DNA of 64,000 bases from Paracoccus caeni. GTDB taxonomy: Bacteria; Pseudomonadota; Alphaproteobacteria; Rhodobacterales; Rhodobacteraceae. The position numbers and the translations under genes are program-made. This document shows, in pieces, positions 1 through 10,793 of this stretch. Numbering within the stretch: the first letter of the stretch is position 1; the number at the start of each line of letters is the position of its first letter. The notes beneath the pieces are model-generated. The model worked only from the letters and a program-made list of their open reading frames with translations, did no database searches and was not told the origin of the DNA. The DNA is taken from assembly GCF_016629665.1 (NCBI RefSeq), contig NZ_JAEPRQ010000007.1:142538-206537 (forward strand), in the 5' to 3' direction.

Positions 1-77
1 AGATCGCTGCCATGCCCATCCTCTTCCCCCGCCGAGGCGCGGATCAGCATGCGCAGAATATCGCTATCGGTTGACAT
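1..77 (-). CDS. Partial CDS, 5' end only, unknown product
   Basis: An open frame of 25 codons runs on the minus strand from an ATG at 75-77 to the window edge, reading [20 protein letters not shown] and onward. It would be divergent from cysD, with about 105 bases between the two starts. A purine-rich stretch lies upstream of the ATG. I do not recognise the product and the visible part is too short to assign a family. The alternative is that this is non-coding upstream sequence that happens to be open. Confidence 0.35.
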   Translation of the reverse strand, partial: MSTDSDILRMLIRASAGEEDGHGSD

Positions 78-182
78 TCAGGCCAAACTTCCCAGATTAC
101 CCCCAAATGGGGGGCTTATCCTTTTCTGAACGCGACTAGATCGCGGGTCAATAACGCTTTGACCGGAACCGAAGACAGCATC

Positions 183-1082
183 ATGAAAAACCTGACCCAC
201 CTGCAGCGGCTTGAGGCCGAAAGCATCCACATTCTGCGCGAAGTCGCGATGGAAGCCGAAAATCCCGTGATGCTTTACTCGGTGGGCAAGGACAGCGCGG
301 TGATGCTGCATCTGGCGAAGAAGGCGTTCTTCCCGTCGCGCCCGCCCTTCCCGCTGCTGCATGTCGATACGACGTGGAAATTTCAGGACATGTACAAGCT
401 GCGCGACAAGGCGGCCAAGGATGCCGGGATGGACCTGATCGTCTATCAGAACCCCGAAGCGAAAGAGCGTGGCATCAACCCGTTCGATCACGGCTCGTTG
501 CATACCGATATGTGGAAGACCGAGGGGCTGAAACAGGCGCTGGACAAGCACGGCTTTGACGTGGCCTTCGGCGGCGCCCGTCGCGACGAGGAAAAATCCC
601 GCGCCAAGGAGCGTGTCTTTTCCTTCCGCTCGGCCAATCACCGTTGGGACCCGAAAAGCCAGCGTCCGGAATTGTGGCGGCTCTACAATGCGCGCAAGGC
701 CAAGGGGGAAAGCATCCGCGTCTTCCCGATCTCGAACTGGACCGAGCTGGACATCTGGCAATATATCCACCTTGAGGGCATCGAGATCGTGCCGCTGTAT
801 TTCTCGGCCCCGCGCCCGACAGTGGAACGTGACGGGCTGATTCTGATGGTCGATGACGATCGCTTTCCGCTGCGCGAGGGGGAAACCCCGGTGACCCGCT
901 CGATCCGGTTCCGCACGCTGGGCTGCTATCCGCTGACCGGCGCGGTCGAAAGCGAGGCCGCGACCCTGCCCGAGATCATTCAGGAAATGCTGCTGACCAC
1001 CACATCGGAACGTCAGGGGCGGGCGATCGACCACGATCAGGCCGCGTCGATGGAGAAGAAGAAGCAGGAAGGCTATTTCTAA
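183..1082 (+). CDS. cysD: Sulfate adenylyltransferase subunit 2 (small subunit)
   Basis: CysD is the catalytic ATP pyrophosphatase-fold subunit of ATP sulfurylase, which makes adenosine 5'-phosphosulfate from ATP and sulfate in assimilatory sulfate reduction. The 299-residue protein carries the PP-loop SVGKDS at residues 33-38, the [10 protein letters not shown] block and the conserved C-terminal tail ending KKKQEGYF, all typical of CysD at normal length. I chose the ATG at 183 because the family begins at [11 protein letters not shown]; an in-frame TTG at 159 is an unlikely start. cysNC follows after 48 bases in the same direction, so both subunits are probably co-transcribed. Confidence 0.97.
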   Translation: MKNLTHLQRLEAESIHILREVAMEAENPVMLYSVGKDSAVMLHLAKKAFFPSRPPFPLLHVDTTWKFQDMYKLRDKAAKDAGMDLIVYQNPEAKERGINPFDHGSLHTDMWKTEGLKQALDKHGFDVAFGGARRDEEKSRAKERVFSFRSANHRWDPKSQRPELWRLYNARKAKGESIRVFPISNWTELDIWQYIHLEGIEIVPLYFSAPRPTVERDGLILMVDDDRFPLREGETPVTRSIRFRTLGCYPLTGAVESEAATLPEIIQEMLLTTTSERQGRAIDHDQAASMEKKKQEGYF

Positions 1083-1130
1083 GCCCTTTCGCCGCCTTCT
1101 TTCCGCAGCCCCATTTCATTCAGGTATGCC

Positions 1131-3038
1131 ATGACCACCCAAGACCCCATCTACAAGACCGACGCCCTCATCGCCGAGAATATCGACGCCTATCTTGAGG
1201 CCCATCAGCACAAATCCATGCTGCGCTTCATCACCTGCGGTTCGGTTGATGATGGCAAATCGACCCTGATCGGGCGGCTGCTTTACGACAGCAAGATGAT
1301 CTTCGAGGATCAGCTTGCGGCGCTGGAAGCCGACAGCAAGCGCGTTGGCACGCAGGGGCAAGAGATCGACTTTGCCCTTCTGGTGGACGGTCTGGCCGCC
1401 GAGCGGGAGCAGGGCATCACCATCGACGTGGCCTACCGCTTCTTCGCGACCGAGAAGCGCAAGTTCATCGTCGCCGACACACCCGGCCACGAGCAATATA
1501 CCCGCAATATGGTCACCGGCGCCTCGACCGCCGATCTGGCGGTGATCCTGATCGATGCGCGCAAGGGCGTGCTGACGCAGACCCGCCGCCACAGCTATCT
1601 GGTGCAACTGCTGGGCATCCGCCATATCGTGCTGGCGGTGAACAAGATGGATCTGGTCGACTACGATCAGGCCACCTTCGATCGGATCGTCACCGAATAT
1701 CGCGACTACGCCGCGAAAATCGGCATCGACAGTTTCACCGCGATCCCGATTTCGGGCTTCAAGGGCGACAACATCACCGCCTCCAGCCAGAACACCCCTT
1801 GGTATGACGGCCCCGCGCTGCTGCCGTTCCTTGAAACCGTCGAGGTCGAGGATAGCAGCCAACAATCAGCGCCGTTCCGTATGCCGGTGCAGTGGGTGAA
1901 CCGCCCCAATCTGGATTTCCGTGGCTTCGCCGGTCTGGTCGCCAGCGGTCAGGTTCGTCCGGGCGATCAGGTCCGGGTGCTGCCCTCGGGCAAGACCTCG
2001 ACCATTGCGCGGATCGTCAGCCTTGAAGGCGACCGTGATCTGGCCGTGGCCGGTGAATCGGTGACGCTGACCCTTGCCGATGAGATCGACTGTTCGCGCG
2101 GTCAGGTGATCGTCGCCGCGCAATCGCCGCTGGAAGTCGCCGACCAGTTTGAAACCACGCTGGTCTGGATGAGCGAGCATGAATTGCTGCCGGGCCGGAC
2201 CTACTGGCTGAAGATGGGAACGCAGACCATCTCGGCCACGGTGCAGGCCCCGAAATACGAGGTGAACGTCAACACGCAGGAGCATCTAGCGGCCAAGACG
2301 CTGGATCTGAATGCGATTGGCATCGCCAATATCACCACCGACCGCGAGATCGCCTTCGCCCCCTATGCCGAGAACCGCGACCTTGGCGGCTTCATCCTGA
2401 TCGACAAGATCAGCAACCAGACGGTTGCCGCCGGGATGATCCATTTCGCGCTGCGTCGGGCGCAGAACATCCATTGGCAGGCGACCGATATCAGCCGCGA
2501 CCACCACGCCTCGATGAAAAACCAGAAGCCCGCAGTGCTGTGGCTGACCGGCTTGTCGGGTTCGGGCAAGTCCACCATCGCCAATATCGTCGAGCGGAAG
2601 CTGGCGCGGATGAACCGCCATACCTTCCTGCTGGACGGCGACAATGTGCGTCACGGGCTGAATAAGGATCTGGGCTTCACCGAGGCCGACCGCGTCGAAA
2701 ATATCCGCCGCGTGGGCGAGGTGGCAAAGCTGATGACCGATGCCGGTCTGATCGTGATCACCGCCTTCATCTCGCCCTTCCGGGCCGAGCGTGACATGGT
2801 CCGCAGCATGATGCAGCCCGGCGAATTCATCGAGGTCTTTGTCGATACGCCGCTGGAAGTGGCCGAGGGTCGCGATGTGAAGGGTCTCTACGCCAAGGCG
2901 CGCTCGGGCCAGTTGAAGAACTTCACCGGCATCGATTCACCCTACGAGGTGCCAAACTCGGCCGAGTTGCGCATCGACACGACGCAACTTACCCCGGACG
3001 AAGCCGCCGATCTGATCATCGCCCGGCTGATCCCCTGA
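1131..3038 (+). CDS. cysNC: Bifunctional sulfate adenylyltransferase subunit 1 / adenylylsulfate kinase
   Basis: This 635-residue protein fuses the GTPase subunit of ATP sulfurylase (CysN) to APS kinase (CysC). The N-terminal G domain shows GSVDDGKST at 37-45, DTPGH at 116-120 and NKMD at 171-174, followed by EF-Tu-like beta-barrel domains. The C-terminal kinase begins near residue 465, with a second P-loop GLSGSGKST at 474-482 and the [12 protein letters not shown] motif. The fusion turns sulfate into PAPS in one complex with CysD. Fused CysNC is common in alphaproteobacteria and rhizobia (nodQ-like). A strong hairpin follows the stop codon. Confidence 0.97.
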   Translation: MTTQDPIYKTDALIAENIDAYLEAHQHKSMLRFITCGSVDDGKSTLIGRLLYDSKMIFEDQLAALEADSKRVGTQGQEIDFALLVDGLAAEREQGITIDVAYRFFATEKRKFIVADTPGHEQYTRNMVTGASTADLAVILIDARKGVLTQTRRHSYLVQLLGIRHIVLAVNKMDLVDYDQATFDRIVTEYRDYAAKIGIDSFTAIPISGFKGDNITASSQNTPWYDGPALLPFLETVEVEDSSQQSAPFRMPVQWVNRPNLDFRGFAGLVASGQVRPGDQVRVLPSGKTSTIARIVSLEGDRDLAVAGESVTLTLADEIDCSRGQVIVAAQSPLEVADQFETTLVWMSEHELLPGRTYWLKMGTQTISATVQAPKYEVNVNTQEHLAAKTLDLNAIGIANITTDREIAFAPYAENRDLGGFILIDKISNQTVAAGMIHFALRRAQNIHWQATDISRDHHASMKNQKPAVLWLTGLSGSGKSTIANIVERKLARMNRHTFLLDGDNVRHGLNKDLGFTEADRVENIRRVGEVAKLMTDAGLIVITAFISPFRAERDMVRSMMQPGEFIEVFVDTPLEVAEGRDVKGLYAKARSGQLKNFTGIDSPYEVPNSAELRIDTTQLTPDEAADLIIARLIP

Positions 3039-3046
3039 TCTTGACG

Positions 3047-3072
3047 CGGCAGGCCCAAGGGCCTGCCGTTTC
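3047..3072. terminator. Bidirectional terminator between cysNC and the TRAP operon
   Basis: A perfect 10-bp stem (arms 3047-3056 and 3059-3068, CGGCAGGCCC / GGGCCTGCCG) with a two-base gap is followed by TTTC on the plus strand. It sits 8 bases after the cysNC stop and directly against the stop of the convergent TRAP permease gene, so it probably ends transcription from both sides. Confidence 0.75.
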
Positions 3073-4360
3073 ACTTTGCGAAGCCGCTGATCTGCGGCAG
3101 CCATGTGGACAGCCATGGCACGAAGGTCAGCACAAGCAGCGCCACCATCGCCGCCAGAAAGAACGGCGGCAGTTCCTTGATCAGCGCCGACGGCCTCTGC
3201 TTTGTCGCCGAAGAGACCACGAAGATGAGCGCCCCGACCGGCGGCGTCATCAGCCCGAAGGTCAGGTTCACGATCACCACGATCGCGAAATGATCCGGCG
3301 CGATACCCAGCTTGTAGGCGATCGGCGCAAGGATCGGGACAAGGATCATCACCCCCGGCAGCGGGTCCATGAACATCCCGAAGACCAGCAGCAGCAGGTT
3401 CACCATCAGCAGGAACGCAATCGGTGACAGGTCCATCGCGATGACCGCATTGGCCAGCGATTGCGGCACCCCCTCGATGATCAGGATCCACGCGAATGCC
3501 CGCGCCGCGGCAAGGATCATCAAGACCGCCACCGACATGATCGCCGAGCGCAGGAACGCCCCCCACAGATCCTGCAGCGTGAAGCCGCGATAGATGAAGG
3601 CGCTGACGATGATCGCATAGAAGACCGCGACCACCGACGCCTCGGTCGGGGTGAAATAACCGCCCCGGATGCCGCCGACGATCAGCACGATCAACAGCAG
3701 CGCGGGCAATGCGGTCAGCGTGTTCTTCAGCATCTGCGAAGCGGGCGGAGCCGGCTCAAGGCTGCGATAGCCCCGTTTGCGGCTGATATGCCAGTTGACC
3801 CCGGCCAACAGCACCGCGATCAGAAGCCCCGGCAGGATTCCCGCCATGAACAGCGACCCGACCGAGACGTTCCGGTCCTGCAACGCATAGATGATCATCG
3901 TGATCGAGGGCGGAATGATCGGATCGATCACCGCGACGGAAATGGTCAGCGCCCCGGCATAGGCTTTGGAATAGCCGCTCCGCTCCATCATCCGCGCCAT
4001 CATCGCGCCCGGCCCCGCAGCCGAGGCCAGCGCCGAGCCGGAAATCCCCGCAAACATCGTCCCGGTCAGGATATTGGCATAGCCAAGCCCGCCGCGCAGA
4101 TGCCCCACGAATTGCGAGGCAAAGCGCAAAAGCATCCGCGAAATCGCCCCGGTGGACATGATCTCGGCGGCAAGAATGAAGAAGGGCACGGCCAGCAGCG
4201 GAAAGCTGTCAAGGCCGGTGAACATCTCTTTCACCACCACGACCATCGGATAACGCCCCGACAGGCTGACCGCGGCAAAGGCAGCCATCGCCATCGCGAA
4301 AGCAATGGGCACCCCCAGAACCATCAGGATCAGGAAAGCGACGATCAGGATCTCAACCAA
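3071..4360 (-). CDS. TRAP transporter large permease subunit (DctM family)
   Basis: This is the large integral membrane subunit of a tripartite ATP-independent periplasmic transporter, which drives sodium-coupled uptake of an organic acid or sugar acid. The 429-residue protein is almost entirely hydrophobic with about 12 predicted membrane segments. It shows the family's GxxFAGISGSALASAAGPGAMM region and the TPPVGALIFV motif near the C-terminus. Its start overlaps the end of the small permease gene by 8 bases. The substrate cannot be read from this subunit. Confidence 0.95.
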   Translation of the reverse strand: MVEILIVAFLILMVLGVPIAFAMAMAAFAAVSLSGRYPMVVVVKEMFTGLDSFPLLAVPFFILAAEIMSTGAISRMLLRFASQFVGHLRGGLGYANILTGTMFAGISGSALASAAGPGAMMARMMERSGYSKAYAGALTISVAVIDPIIPPSITMIIYALQDRNVSVGSLFMAGILPGLLIAVLLAGVNWHISRKRGYRSLEPAPPASQMLKNTLTALPALLLIVLIVGGIRGGYFTPTEASVVAVFYAIIVSAFIYRGFTLQDLWGAFLRSAIMSVAVLMILAAARAFAWILIIEGVPQSLANAVIAMDLSPIAFLLMVNLLLLVFGMFMDPLPGVMILVPILAPIAYKLGIAPDHFAIVVIVNLTFGLMTPPVGALIFVVSSATKQRPSALIKELPPFFLAAMVALLVLTFVPWLSTWLPQISGFAK

Positions 4361-4850
4361 TGGCGGCCTCGTCGGATTGCTGCTGGCCTGCGCGCCAGTA
4401 TTTCGGCGCGATCAGCGCCAGATGAACGATCATCAGCGCAAAGCCCACAGGCATCGCCGCATAAACCCATTTCATCGGCACCCGCAAAGCCGCCGACTTC
4501 TGAAACGCCGTCCGGTTCATATAGTCGAGGCCGACCCAGACCATGAAACCGAAAAAGGCGAACATGATGATCAGGATCAGCGCCCGCATCGCGCGCTGCC
4601 CCGATGTGGGCAGCGCGTCCTGTGCGTTGGTGATGGCGGCATGGGCGCCCTCGCGCAGCGCAAGGCCGCTGCCAAGGAATGTCAGCCAGATCATCGAATA
4701 GCGCGACACCTCATCCGCCCAGCTCAGCGAATTGCCGGTGACATAGCGTCCGGCCACGTTCCAGCCGACGGTGACGCACATCACCATCAGCCCGATGACA
4801 AGGATCGCCCCGTTCGCGGTGACGAAGCCGCGCTCGATCTGGCGCAACAT
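4353..4850 (-). CDS. TRAP transporter small permease subunit (DctQ family)
   Basis: This 165-residue protein has four hydrophobic segments, the DctQ layout, and contains the family-typical SLSWADEVSRYSMIWLTFLGSGLALREGAHAAI stretch in pieces across residues 41-72. DctQ associates with DctM in the inner membrane and supports substrate handover from the binding protein. It begins 2 bases after the binding protein gene and overlaps the large permease gene by 8, so the three genes form a tight operon in the order P-Q-M. Confidence 0.93.
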   Translation of the reverse strand: MLRQIERGFVTANGAILVIGLMVMCVTVGWNVAGRYVTGNSLSWADEVSRYSMIWLTFLGSGLALREGAHAAITNAQDALPTSGQRAMRALILIIMFAFFGFMVWVGLDYMNRTAFQKSAALRVPMKWVYAAMPVGFALMIVHLALIAPKYWRAGQQQSDEAAIG

Positions 4851-4852
4851 GC

Positions 4853-5821
4853 CTATTCGACGGCCTGAATGCGGTCCATCAGCTCTTTGCCGAACTGCGC
4901 CTCATAGGATTTGTAAGGCTCGGCCAGCGCATCGCGGAAAACCGCTTTCTGCTCGTCGGTCAGCTCGTTCACCTCCATCCCGGCGTCGCGCAAGGTGGCC
5001 ACGCCCGATGCTTCGACCTCATCGACATAACCGCGCATCGCCGCGACCGAGGCTTTGGCCGCCTCATCGAAGGCCGCCTTCTGGCTGTCATCCAGATTAC
5101 CCCAGAACTGCGGCGAGATCAGGATGATCGCGGGCGAATAGACATGCCCGTCCAGCGTCAGATATTTCTGCACCTCGTTCAGCTTGGCCGAAACGATCAC
5201 CGAAAGCGGGTTTTCCTGCCCGTCGATGGCGCCCTGTTCCAGCGCGCCGATCACCTCGGGCCATGCCATCGGCGTGGGGGCTGCACCAAGCGCGTTGAAC
5301 GCCTCAAGATGGACCGGGTTTTCCATCGTGCGGATCTTCAGCCCCTCGGTATCGGCGGGGGTCTCGATTGGGCCGCGATTGTTGGTGATGTGGCGGAAGC
5401 CCTGTTCGCCCCATGCCAGCGCGTGCATGCCGACATCGTCGAATTTCGCCAGCATTTCCTGCCCGATCTCGCCATCCAGAACGGCGCGGGCATGATCCAG
5501 ATTACGCATCAGGAACGGCACATCGAAGACCCCGGCCTCGGGCACGAAATTCGACAGGGTGCCGCTGGAAACGATGGTCATTTCGACCGTGCCAAGCTGC
5601 ACCCCCTCGATCACCTCACGCTCGCCGCCAAGCCCGGACGAGGGGAAATGGCGGAAGGTGAACTGATCGCCTAAGCTTTCCTTCAGCGATTCCTCGAACG
5701 CCTTCGCGCCCGCGCCGTAATGGCTGTCCTCGGCCAGCGCATAGCCGATCTTGATCTCTTGCGCCGCTGCGGGCACGGCAAAGGCGGCACTTATCAGCGC
5801 CGCAGCACAGACATGCTTCAT
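4853..5821 (-). CDS. TRAP transporter substrate-binding protein (DctP family)
   Basis: This is the periplasmic solute receptor of the TRAP system. The start at 5821 gives a 322-residue precursor with signal peptide MKHVCAAALISAAFAVPAAAQ; a start six codons earlier would only add MGRGPT and is less likely. A GAGAGGACC ribosome-binding region precedes the ATG. The middle carries the ligand-site block GLKIRTMENP, then PTPMAW and GAIDGQENP. The arginine in KIR normally binds the carboxylate of the ligand, so an acidic substrate is expected. Which acid is unknown. Confidence 0.93.
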   Translation of the reverse strand: MKHVCAAALISAAFAVPAAAQEIKIGYALAEDSHYGAGAKAFEESLKESLGDQFTFRHFPSSGLGGEREVIEGVQLGTVEMTIVSSGTLSNFVPEAGVFDVPFLMRNLDHARAVLDGEIGQEMLAKFDDVGMHALAWGEQGFRHITNNRGPIETPADTEGLKIRTMENPVHLEAFNALGAAPTPMAWPEVIGALEQGAIDGQENPLSVIVSAKLNEVQKYLTLDGHVYSPAIILISPQFWGNLDDSQKAAFDEAAKASVAAMRGYVDEVEASGVATLRDAGMEVNELTDEQKAVFRDALAEPYKSYEAQFGKELMDRIQAVE

Positions 5822-5833
5822 TGTTGGTCCTCT

Positions 5834-5902
5834 CCCCAATGGTTGGGGGGATTAAGCGACAGAAACTATGCCTTTTGCAATCCCTTGCAGATCATGCAAA
5901 AG
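5834..5902. promoter_or_regulatory. Two inverted repeats between the TRAP operon and the DMT gene
   Basis: CTTTTGCA at 5872-5879 and TGCAAAAG at 5895-5902 form a perfect 8-base inverted repeat with centres 23 bases apart, about two helical turns. This is a plausible site for a dimeric regulator of the TRAP operon. A second, tighter repeat (CCCCAA at 5834-5839, TTGGGG at 5843-5848) lies in the TRAP leader close to the start codon. No regulator gene is adjacent, so the link is inference. Confidence 0.4.
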
Positions 5903-5953
5903 CTTACCGGCCGGGCAGAGTCGTGGCGCGGCAGATCAAGGATCGTCCCTGCA

Positions 5954-6895
5954 ATGCCGCCCACCAATCCAAGCCCGATGCGGGGCATCCTGCTGAAATG
6001 TATCAGCGTCACGCTGTTCACGCTGATGGCCGCAATCCTGAAATCCACGACCGAGGGGCCGCAGCCGGTGCCGCCCGGCCAGCAGGTCTTCTTCCGCTCG
6101 CTTTTCGCGATCCCGGTGATCCTGATCTGGTTGATCTGGCGGCGCGAGATTGGCGTCGGCCTGAAGACCTTCCGTCCCATGGGCCACTTTTATCGCGGCA
6201 TCGTCGGCACGATGGCCATGGCGCTAGGCTTCTGGGCGCTGGCACTGCTGCCCTTCCCCGAAGTGACCGCAATCGGCTATGCCGCGCCCCTTCTGGTGGT
6301 GATCTTCGCCGCGATGTTTCTGGGCGAGAATGTCGGCCTCTTCCGGCTGGGGACCGTCGCCATGGGGCTTGGCGGCGTGCTGATCGTTCTGTCGCCGCAG
6401 CTTCGACCGGGGGCCGAAGCGGATGCGATCCGCATGCTGGGCGGGATCATCGCGTTCGGCGGCGCGGTCTTCGCGGCGCTGGCGCAGATTTTCGTCCGCA
6501 AGCTGGTCAAGGATGAGCGGACCTCGGCCATCGTTTTCTGGTTCTCGGTGACCTCGACCATCCTTGGCCTGGCGACGCTGCCCTTTGGCTGGGTGATGCC
6601 GGATCTGACAACTGCCGTGCTGCTGATCACGGCAGGTTTGCTTGGCGGGGTGGCGCAGATCCTGATGACGACGGCCTATCGCTATGCCGATGCCTCGCTG
6701 GTCGCGCCTTTTGATTACGTCTCGATGATCCTCGCCATCCTGATCGGCTGGTTCGTCTTTGCCGAACCGCCGTCGATAGTGGTGATCGCGGGCGGCTCAC
6801 TAGTGATCTTCGCCGGCATCCTGATCATCTGGAGAGAGCGGAAACTGGGGATCGAGCGGGCACGCCAGCGAAAGGCGATGACCCCGCAAGGTTAA
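5954..6895 (+). CDS. DMT superfamily permease, EamA family
   Basis: This 313-residue protein has two EamA repeats and about ten hydrophobic segments, the usual architecture of drug/metabolite transporters that move small metabolites such as amino acids or nucleosides, often outward. The block FPEVTAIGYAAPLLVVIFAAMFLGENVG closes the first repeat and APFDYVSMILAILIGWFVFAEPPS the second. Starts at 5894 (giving MQKLTGR) and 5978 (giving MRGILLK) are possible; 5954 gives the most typical N-terminus. It is divergent from the TRAP operon. The substrate cannot be predicted. Confidence 0.85.
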   Translation: MPPTNPSPMRGILLKCISVTLFTLMAAILKSTTEGPQPVPPGQQVFFRSLFAIPVILIWLIWRREIGVGLKTFRPMGHFYRGIVGTMAMALGFWALALLPFPEVTAIGYAAPLLVVIFAAMFLGENVGLFRLGTVAMGLGGVLIVLSPQLRPGAEADAIRMLGGIIAFGGAVFAALAQIFVRKLVKDERTSAIVFWFSVTSTILGLATLPFGWVMPDLTTAVLLITAGLLGGVAQILMTTAYRYADASLVAPFDYVSMILAILIGWFVFAEPPSIVVIAGGSLVIFAGILIIWRERKLGIERARQRKAMTPQG

Positions 6896-6899
6896 GAAA

Positions 6900-6924
6900 C
6901 GGGGGTGTTTCCACCCCCGCTTTT
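6900..6924 (+). terminator. Rho-independent terminator after the DMT gene
   Basis: CGGGGGTG at 6900-6907 pairs with CACCCCCG at 6912-6919 across a four-base loop. A short T run at 6921-6924 follows. It begins 5 bases after the stop codon of the EamA gene and fits an intrinsic terminator. Confidence 0.8.
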
Positions 6925-6932
6925 CCGTACAG

Positions 6933-7018
6933 CGTTCGCAAGCTGTGTACAGGCTGTGCACGATCTGTGTACGCGCGGTGCACGCCTTGTGCAGCAGAAA
7001 CCCCAGCATTTGCTGGCC
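6933..7018 (+). repeat. 86-bp dispersed element, copy A, with five 11-bp tandem units
   Basis: The element starts with CGTTCGCAAG (6933-6942). Five consecutive 11-base units follow, starting at 6943, 6954, 6965, 6976 and 6987, each with a core like CTGTGTAC or GTGCAC. It ends in AACCCCAGCATTTGCTGGCC, whose CCAGCA/TGCTGG arms can form a small hairpin. A second copy of exactly the same length lies at 36731-36816, matching at 71 of 86 positions in my ungapped comparison. Copy A lies between the convergent DMT and katG genes. Function unknown. Confidence 0.85.
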
Positions 7019-7097
7019 CCAAGCCAGCCCCGTGATTTCTCCGTTGCACAAATACCGAAAAGCAATGCTCGCCGGTGTTGCGCAACGGATGTTAACG

Positions 7098-9353
<2,256 letters not shown>

Positions 9354-9421
9354 TCAGGAAGGTTAACCAGCCAAATCCATCAAGGAAAATTCGATTTGGT
9401 TCTGATTGCGATAAGGTGATC

Positions 9422-10465
9422 TTATGAGCCATGCAGCAATACGCCATTTTCGGTCGTGATCAGCGTTGGCCTTGCCAGTTGCTGACACTCTTTCACATCG
9501 GCTCCGGCGATCCGTTTGAGCAGCAGCGTTGCCAGCACGCGCCCCGATTCCACGTTCGAGACATGCGATGCATGCAGCCGCGTCGCGACATATTTCCCGA
9601 TCCGCGTTCCCGACCGCAGCGCGAAGCCGATCCGCCCGACATCATCGCCGATCCGGTCGCGAACGCCCGCCCGCGCGCCAAGGAAGGTCACTTCGTTCAG
9701 GCAGACAAAGCCATCCGCGCCCCGGTCCAGCATTGGTCCCGCCGCCGCGCGGGCGACATCGGCGGCCAGAAGCGCGTGATGCTGCAAGGCCGGATCAGGC
9801 TCGATCCCGTGTTCGCGCAGAGCCCGCAGATAGCCACGCAGGCGCTGGCGGACATAGGTGTAGCGCATGTCGCCATCGATCAGGGCGATCCGGCGGCAAC
9901 CGTCGCGCAACAGCGCATCGGTGCCCTGCCAGGCGGCATATTCATTGTCGATGTCGAACCACGGATGCTCCGAGAAAAGCTCGGTCCGGCCATAGGTGAC
10001 GAACGGAAAGCCCACTTCTAGCAGATATTTCACCCGCTCATCCTGAGGCCGGGTCAGATCCATGATGACGCCGTCGGCCTGCCTGCCGCGAACCACGTCG
10101 CGCAGGCGGTCGAAGGGTTGTTCGCCCAGCAGAGCCGGCACCGCGCGCAGGGCGAAATCGGTGCCCGCAAGCGTCTTGTGAAAGCCGTTCAGCAGCCGCA
10201 CCGCACCGGAATCGCCGATCTCTTCCTCTTCGGTGAAATCCAGCAGCGCCATCAGAACCAGCGACTTGCCGGTCCGCAGCTTTGCGCCCTCAAGGTTGCG
10301 GACATAGCCCAGACGCTCGGCGGTTTCGCGGACCTGACGGATTGTTTCGGGGCTGATCCGGTCGCCGTCCTTCAATGCCCGCGCGACGGTCGTCACCGAA
10401 ACGCCAAGCTCTGCCGCGATGGTTTTCAGTGTGACCGGGGCGCCTTCTGCGGATGAACGTTTCAT
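9422..10465 (-). CDS. LacI-family transcriptional regulator of the adjacent sugar ABC operon
   Basis: This 347-residue protein has an N-terminal LacI helix-turn-helix at about residues 13-33 (TLKTIAAELGVSVTTVARALK), then a periplasmic-binding-protein-like effector domain. It is transcribed away from the sugar ABC importer gene at 10794 with 328 bases between them, so it probably controls that operon and itself. The shared region holds an exact match to the general LacI-family palindrome TGNAANCGNTTNCA. The inducer is probably the imported sugar or its first breakdown product, which I infer from position only. Confidence 0.9.
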   Translation of the reverse strand: MKRSSAEGAPVTLKTIAAELGVSVTTVARALKDGDRISPETIRQVRETAERLGYVRNLEGAKLRTGKSLVLMALLDFTEEEEIGDSGAVRLLNGFHKTLAGTDFALRAVPALLGEQPFDRLRDVVRGRQADGVIMDLTRPQDERVKYLLEVGFPFVTYGRTELFSEHPWFDIDNEYAAWQGTDALLRDGCRRIALIDGDMRYTYVRQRLRGYLRALREHGIEPDPALQHHALLAADVARAAAGPMLDRGADGFVCLNEVTFLGARAGVRDRIGDDVGRIGFALRSGTRIGKYVATRLHASHVSNVESGRVLATLLLKRIAGADVKECQQLARPTLITTENGVLLHGS

Positions 10466-10793
10466 GCGCGATCCACCGCAGGCGATTCGGCGGTGAGCAG
10501 GCTTTCATCCCGTATCCGCCCCTTCCAAGGGTCATTCAGCATCGATCCCGCTCCTTTTTTCATCGCTCGGGCGCATTCCCGCCAAAATCATGCAATCGTT
10601 TTCATAACCCTTAGAGGTATAACGATAAACTTCATCCATTCTCATTTCGAGCAAGGCAAAAAACACTTTGTTAATAGGTATATAGCGCAGCCATAGCCGC
10701 CAGTTTAACGCAAAAAAAGATTGTCACAAGCTGCGTTTGCGTTAACGATACACCATCATCTGATTCGACAGGACAGATTCAAGGGGGGGAGAC
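10466..10793. promoter_or_regulatory. Divergent control region with LacI-type operator candidates
   Basis: This 328-base gap has no credible gene and is much more AT-rich than its surroundings. TGCAATCGTTTTCA at 10591-10604 matches the LacI-family consensus TGNAANCGNTTNCA exactly. TTAACGCAAA at 10705-10714 and its inverse TTTGCGTTAA at 10736-10745 have centres 31 bases apart, close to three helical turns, and lie about 50 bases before the binding-protein start. TAACGATA occurs twice, at 10619-10626 and 10743-10750. A GGGGGAG ribosome-binding site precedes the ATG at 10794. Confidence 0.65.

Noticed and set aside
100..113. CCCCC-AAAT-GGGGG repeat upstream of cysD, similar in look to CCCCAA-TGG-TTGGGG at 5834-5848
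   Set aside because: Short G/C runs of this type are likely by chance, the spacers differ and no common regulator links sulfate activation with the TRAP operon.
3461..4546. A 361-codon plus-strand frame opposite the TRAP permease
   Set aside because: Composition is dominated by Arg, Asp, His and Gln, the expected mirror of a hydrophobic membrane protein. It is not a real protein.
6943..6997. The 11-bp tandem units read as a CRISPR array
   Set aside because: Units are contiguous with no spacers, far shorter than CRISPR repeats, and no cas gene is in the window.
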